This document shows, piece after piece, positions 60,654-64,000 of a stretch of DNA of 64,000 nucleotides. The position numbers and the translations under genes are program-made. The notes under the pieces are model-generated. The model had not been told where the DNA came from, did not search any database, and saw only the letters and a program-made list of their open reading frames with translations. The stretch is from the NCBI RefSeq assembly GCF_900110655.1, contig NZ_FOEQ01000017.1, forward strand, positions 1 through 64,000, written 5' to 3'. Source of the stretch: Pseudomonas soli. Its GTDB lineage: Bacteria > Pseudomonadota > Gammaproteobacteria > Pseudomonadales > Pseudomonadaceae. Each line of letters begins with the position of its first letter. Position 1 is the stretch's first letter.

Positions 60654-62006
60654 TCAGGCTCCCATCAAGGCCTGGCCGCAGACCCGCAGGGCCTGGCCGT
60701 TGACCGCGCCGGAACCTGGCTGGCTGAGCCAGGCGATGGCCTCGGCGACATCCTGCGGCAAGCCGCCCTGGCCGAGCGAGCTCAGGCGCCGGCCGGCCTC
60801 GCGCAGGCCCATGGGCATGGCCGCGGTCATGTGCGTCTCGATAAAGCCCGGCGCCACCGCGTTGATGCTGGCACCCTGTGCGGCCAGGCGCGGCGCCCAG
60901 GCCTGGGCGAAACCGATCAGCCCGGCCTTGCTGGCCGCGTAGTTGGACTGGCCGCGGTTGCCGGCGATGCCGCTGACCGAGGCGAGCAGGGTGATACGGG
61001 CGTCGCGCTGCAGCTTGCCACCCTCGAACAGCGCCTGGGTCAGCACCTGCGGGGCCTTGAGGTTGACGGCCAGCACCGCGTCCCAGTATTCCGGGGTCAT
61101 GTTGGCAAGAGTCTTGTCGCGGGTGATGCCGGCGTTGTGCACCAGGATGTCCAGGCCTTGCGGCAAGGCTTCGAGCAACTGCGCGGCGGCATCGGCGGCG
61201 CAGATGTCCAGGGCCAGGGCACGGCCGCCCAGGCGCGCGGCGAGGGCGTCGAGGTCGCGCTGCGCCTGGGGCACGTCGAGCAAGGTCACCTCGGCGCCAT
61301 CGCGGGCCAGGGTTTCGGCGATGGCCGCGCCGATACCTCGCGCGGCACCGGTGACCAGGGCGTGACGGCCGGCCAGCGGGCGAGTCCAGTCTTCGACCTG
61401 GGCGGCGCACGCCGACAGGCGCAGGACCTGCCCGGAAACGAACGCACTCTTGGGCGAGAGAAAGAAGCGCAGCGCGCCTTCGAGCTGGTCTTCGGTGCCG
61501 TCACCGACATACAAGAGGTTGGCCGTGGCGCCGTTGCGCAACTCCTTGGCCAGCGAACGGCTGAAACCCTCCAGGGCGCGTTGGGCGACACTGGCTTGCG
61601 CATCGTCCAGGCTTTCCGGGGCGCGCCCCAGGATCACCACATGGGCGCTGGGGGCCAGGCTGCGCAGCAAGGGCTGGAAGAATTCGTGCAACTGCTTGAG
61701 CGCGTCGCTGTCGGACAAGCGACTGGCATCGAATACCACGGCCTTGATTTTCGGCCCCAGGCCGGCGACCCAGGCGGGGGCGTCGAGTGCTTCGGCGTCG
61801 AAGCCGTAGCAATCGGCGGTCAGGCGTGGGGCGATTGCCGCGACCTGGCTGGCCAGTGGGCCGCCACCGAGCACCAGCGCGCCCTCGATGGGGCGCAGGC
61901 GCCCGGCCTGCCAGCGCTCCAGCGGCACCGGGCGCGGCAGGCCGAGGGCATCGACCAGTTTGCGGCCAAGGGTGGAGTTGGCAAAGCCCAGATAGCGGTC
62001 GCTCAT
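60654..62006 (-). CDS. 3-oxoacyl-[acyl-carrier-protein] reductase, long FabG type
   Basis: 450-aa enzyme, nearly twice normal FabG length. Residues ~1-205 form a degenerate Rossmann-like domain without a clean nucleotide motif ('LVLGGGPLASQ'). Residues ~210-450 are a complete short-chain dehydrogenase with TGAARGIG (219-226), NAG (291-293), Ser (343 or 345), Y356 and K360. It resembles high-molecular-weight FabG4-type reductases acting on acyl-CoAs. The ATG at 62006 follows AGGGAG. Divergent from the thiolase gene. Confidence 0.92.
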   Translation of the reverse strand: MSDRYLGFANSTLGRKLVDALGLPRPVPLERWQAGRLRPIEGALVLGGGPLASQVAAIAPRLTADCYGFDAEALDAPAWVAGLGPKIKAVVFDASRLSDSDALKQLHEFFQPLLRSLAPSAHVVILGRAPESLDDAQASVAQRALEGFSRSLAKELRNGATANLLYVGDGTEDQLEGALRFFLSPKSAFVSGQVLRLSACAAQVEDWTRPLAGRHALVTGAARGIGAAIAETLARDGAEVTLLDVPQAQRDLDALAARLGGRALALDICAADAAAQLLEALPQGLDILVHNAGITRDKTLANMTPEYWDAVLAVNLKAPQVLTQALFEGGKLQRDARITLLASVSGIAGNRGQSNYAASKAGLIGFAQAWAPRLAAQGASINAVAPGFIETHMTAAMPMGLREAGRRLSSLGQGGLPQDVAEAIAWLSQPGSGAVNGQALRVCGQALMGA

Positions 62007-62121
62007 GTACGGTTCTCCCTGAAGGCAAGCATGCAAGTGTGGACCAACTTTGTGGCAGGGTCGTTCGAATAGCCGAAAAGAACCTAGTCTTAAGGCTCAA
62101 ATTGTTTCAGGAGGAACAGGC

Positions 62122-63399
62122 ATGCAGTCAATTCGCCGGGTCGCGATCCTGGGGGGCAACCGGATTCCCTTCGCCCGCTCCAATGGCGCCTACGCCAAGG
62201 CCAGCAACCAGGCGATGCTCACCGCCGCCCTCGAAGGCCTGGTGGAGCGCTACCGCCTGCATGGGCTGCGCCTGGGCGAGGTCGCGGCGGGGGCGGTGCT
62301 AAAGCACTCGCGTGACATGAACCTGACCCGCGAGTGCGTGCTCGGCTCGCGCTTGTCGCCGCAGACGCCGGCCTACGATATCCAGCAGGCCTGCGGCACT
62401 GGGCTGGAGGCGGCGTTGCTGGTGGCCAACAAGATCGCCCTGGGACAGATCGACAGCGGCATCGCCGGCGGCGTCGACACCACCTCGGATGCCCCCATCG
62501 CGGTGAGCGAAGGGTTGCGTAAGATCCTGCTGCAGGCCAACCGTGGCAAGAGTCTTGGCGAGCGCCTCAAGCCTTTCCTCAAGTTGCGTCCGGGCCTGCT
62601 CAAGCCCGAGCTGCCGCGCAACGGCGAGCCGCGCACGGGGCTGTCGATGGGCGAGCATTGCGAGCGCATGGCGCAGACCTGGCAGATCGAGCGCGGCGAC
62701 CAGGATGCGCTGGCGCTGCTCAGCCATCAGCACCTGGCGGCGTCCTATCGCGAGGGATGGCACGACGACCTGCTCACGCCCTACCTGGGGCTGAGCCGCG
62801 ACAACAACCTGCGCGCCGACCTCACCCTGGAACAGCTGGCCAAGCTCAAGCCGGTGTTCGAGCGCAGCGGCCTTGGCACGCTCACGCCGGGCAACTCCAC
62901 GCCGCTGACCGATGGTGCCTCGCTGGTACTGCTCGGCAGCGAGGCCTGGGCCGAGGAACAGGGCCTCAAGGTGCAGGCCTACCTGGTCGACGGCGAGGCG
63001 GCGGCGGTGGATTTCGTCCATGGCCAGGAGGGCCTGCTAATGGCGCCGGTGTACGCGGTGCCACGGCTGCTGGCACGCAACGGCCTGACCTTGCAGGACT
63101 TCGATTTCTACGAAATCCACGAAGCCTTTGCCGCCCAGGTGCTGTGCACTCTCAAGGCCTGGGAAGATGCCGACTACTGCCGCACACGGCTGGGGCTCGA
63201 TGCGCCGCTCGGTGCGATTGACCGTACCAGGCTGAACGTGAAGGGCAGCTCGCTGGCCGCAGGGCACCCGTTCGCCGCGACGGGCGGGCGGATTCTGGCG
63301 AACATGGCCAAGCTGCTCAGCGAGCGGGGCAAGGGGCGCGGCCTGATCTCCATCTGCGCGGCGGGCGGCCAGGGAGTGACGGCGATCATCGAGCGATAG
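62122..63399 (+). CDS. Acetyl-CoA C-acyltransferase (FadI-like thiolase)
   Basis: 425-aa thiolase. The nucleophile is C91 in 'DIQQACGTGLEAALLVANKI'; 'FDFYEIHEAFAAQV' and 'ISICAAGGQGVTAI' carry the other catalytic His and Cys. The long insert and 'VKGSSLAAGHPFAATGGRIL' fit the FadI branch. It condenses or cleaves 3-ketoacyl-CoAs. AGGAGG lies upstream of ATG 62122. Divergent from the FabG-MaoC pair (115-bp gap); together they form a short acyl-CoA cycle. Confidence 0.93.
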   Translation: MQSIRRVAILGGNRIPFARSNGAYAKASNQAMLTAALEGLVERYRLHGLRLGEVAAGAVLKHSRDMNLTRECVLGSRLSPQTPAYDIQQACGTGLEAALLVANKIALGQIDSGIAGGVDTTSDAPIAVSEGLRKILLQANRGKSLGERLKPFLKLRPGLLKPELPRNGEPRTGLSMGEHCERMAQTWQIERGDQDALALLSHQHLAASYREGWHDDLLTPYLGLSRDNNLRADLTLEQLAKLKPVFERSGLGTLTPGNSTPLTDGASLVLLGSEAWAEEQGLKVQAYLVDGEAAAVDFVHGQEGLLMAPVYAVPRLLARNGLTLQDFDFYEIHEAFAAQVLCTLKAWEDADYCRTRLGLDAPLGAIDRTRLNVKGSSLAAGHPFAATGGRILANMAKLLSERGKGRGLISICAAGGQGVTAIIER

Positions 63400-63458
63400 G
63401 TTCGGCGTTGACTGCGATGGCTGATACCCTTGTCCGTCCCGAGACACCAGGCCCAATC

Positions 63459-64000
63459 ATGTCGACTATCGGCCCGCGCCCCATCCCCACGCTGGACCAC
63501 TTGCCCAGGCCGCTCTATGCCCGCGCCGAGAGCCTCGGTGCCGGATCCTGGACCACCCGCCACCGCCACGACTGGGTGCAGTTCTCCTACGCCATCAGCG
63601 GGGTGCTTGGCGTGTACACCAGCGACGGCAGCTACTTCGCCCCGCCGCAATGGGGCGTGTGGATCCCGGCCGGCACCGAGCACGATGTGGTGACCTCGAT
63701 GCAGGCCGAGATGCGCAGCCTGTATGTGCGCAGCGATGCCTGCCCATGGTCGCCCAGCGAATGCCGGGTGCTGGAGGTCACGCCGCTGGCGCGCGAGCTG
63801 ATCAAGCAGTTCTGCACCTTCGCCGTGGCCTATCCGGAGGGCGACAGCGCCGAGGCGCGGCTGGTGGCGGTGTTGCTGGACCAACTGCGCACCCTGCCGC
63901 AGGTAGGCTTCTCGCTGCCGTTGCCGCGCCATCCGGGGTTGCTGGCGTTGTGCAACGGGCTGATCGCCGCGCCCGACCAGGTGCAGACCTTGCAGCAGTG
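63459..64000 (+). CDS. AraC family regulator with an N-terminal cupin (partial)
   Basis: The first 180 codons of a gene cut by the window end. 'SWTTRHRHDWVQFSYAISGV' and 'YFAPPQWGVWIPAGTEHDVV' are the cupin sensor half of AraC-type regulators of the YdeC/NimR kind. The DNA-binding half lies beyond the window. It starts 59 bp after the thiolase stop; the ribosome-binding site is weak. Confidence 0.88.
   Translation, partial: MSTIGPRPIPTLDHLPRPLYARAESLGAGSWTTRHRHDWVQFSYAISGVLGVYTSDGSYFAPPQWGVWIPAGTEHDVVTSMQAEMRSLYVRSDACPWSPSECRVLEVTPLARELIKQFCTFAVAYPEGDSAEARLVAVLLDQLRTLPQVGFSLPLPRHPGLLALCNGLIAAPDQVQTLQQ

Overview
The window is GC-rich chromosomal DNA from a Pseudomonas, most likely of the P. 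putida group. Evidence: P. putida-type REP repeats; a block (accC-accB-aroQ-dsbD-ctpL-gcbA-DUF2333-nudix-sui1-speA) in the order I recall from Pseudomonas chromosomes; a ggt-mcpS-ypfJ-pcaHG block as I recall from P. putida; and a tmRNA with a Pseudomonas-like tag. Species is not assigned.

Layout. 1-360: end of an rRNA operon (23S 3' end, 5S, terminator). 400-3830: a REP pair, a methyltransferase, and a two-gene hydroxylase/flavin-reductase operon divergent from an AraC regulator. 3867-14845: an island bounded by a direct repeat of the ssrA 3' end. It carries a type I restriction-modification operon (hsdM, a 42-codon ORF, hsdS, an FRG-domain gene, hsdR) with mostly overlapping start and stop codons, a truncated DUF3987 gene, a YkvA gene, a strongly structured non-coding segment and two small ORFs. 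No integrase gene is visible. ssrA itself follows at 14831-15220.

15300-28500: housekeeping block for fatty acid synthesis (accBC), type II dehydroquinase, DsbD, the chemoreceptor CtpL, the diguanylate cyclase GcbA, a Sui1 factor behind a hairpin-rich leader, and arginine decarboxylase. 28500-38800: LysR regulators, a TauE exporter, MdaB, gamma-glutamyltransferase, an McpS-type chemoreceptor, a YpfJ metallopeptidase and pcaHG behind a PcaQ-like operator. 38990-42310: a glycine-rich repetitive lipoprotein followed by a TpsB/FhaC-type outer-membrane transporter, an unusual secretion pair.

42400-57310: a complete Flp/Tad pilus locus (flp, rcpC, rcpA, tadZ, tadA-D, DUF3613, prepilin peptidase, TadE-like and TadG-like pseudopilins) with its own two-component system PprA/PprB and an extra receiver-only protein. 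57400-63400: two DUF4136 lipoproteins, cmoM with a MazG-like pyrophosphohydrolase, and a MaoC/FabG/thiolase acyl-CoA cluster. The window ends inside an AraC-type regulator. REP hairpins occupy many gene ends and probably act as terminators.
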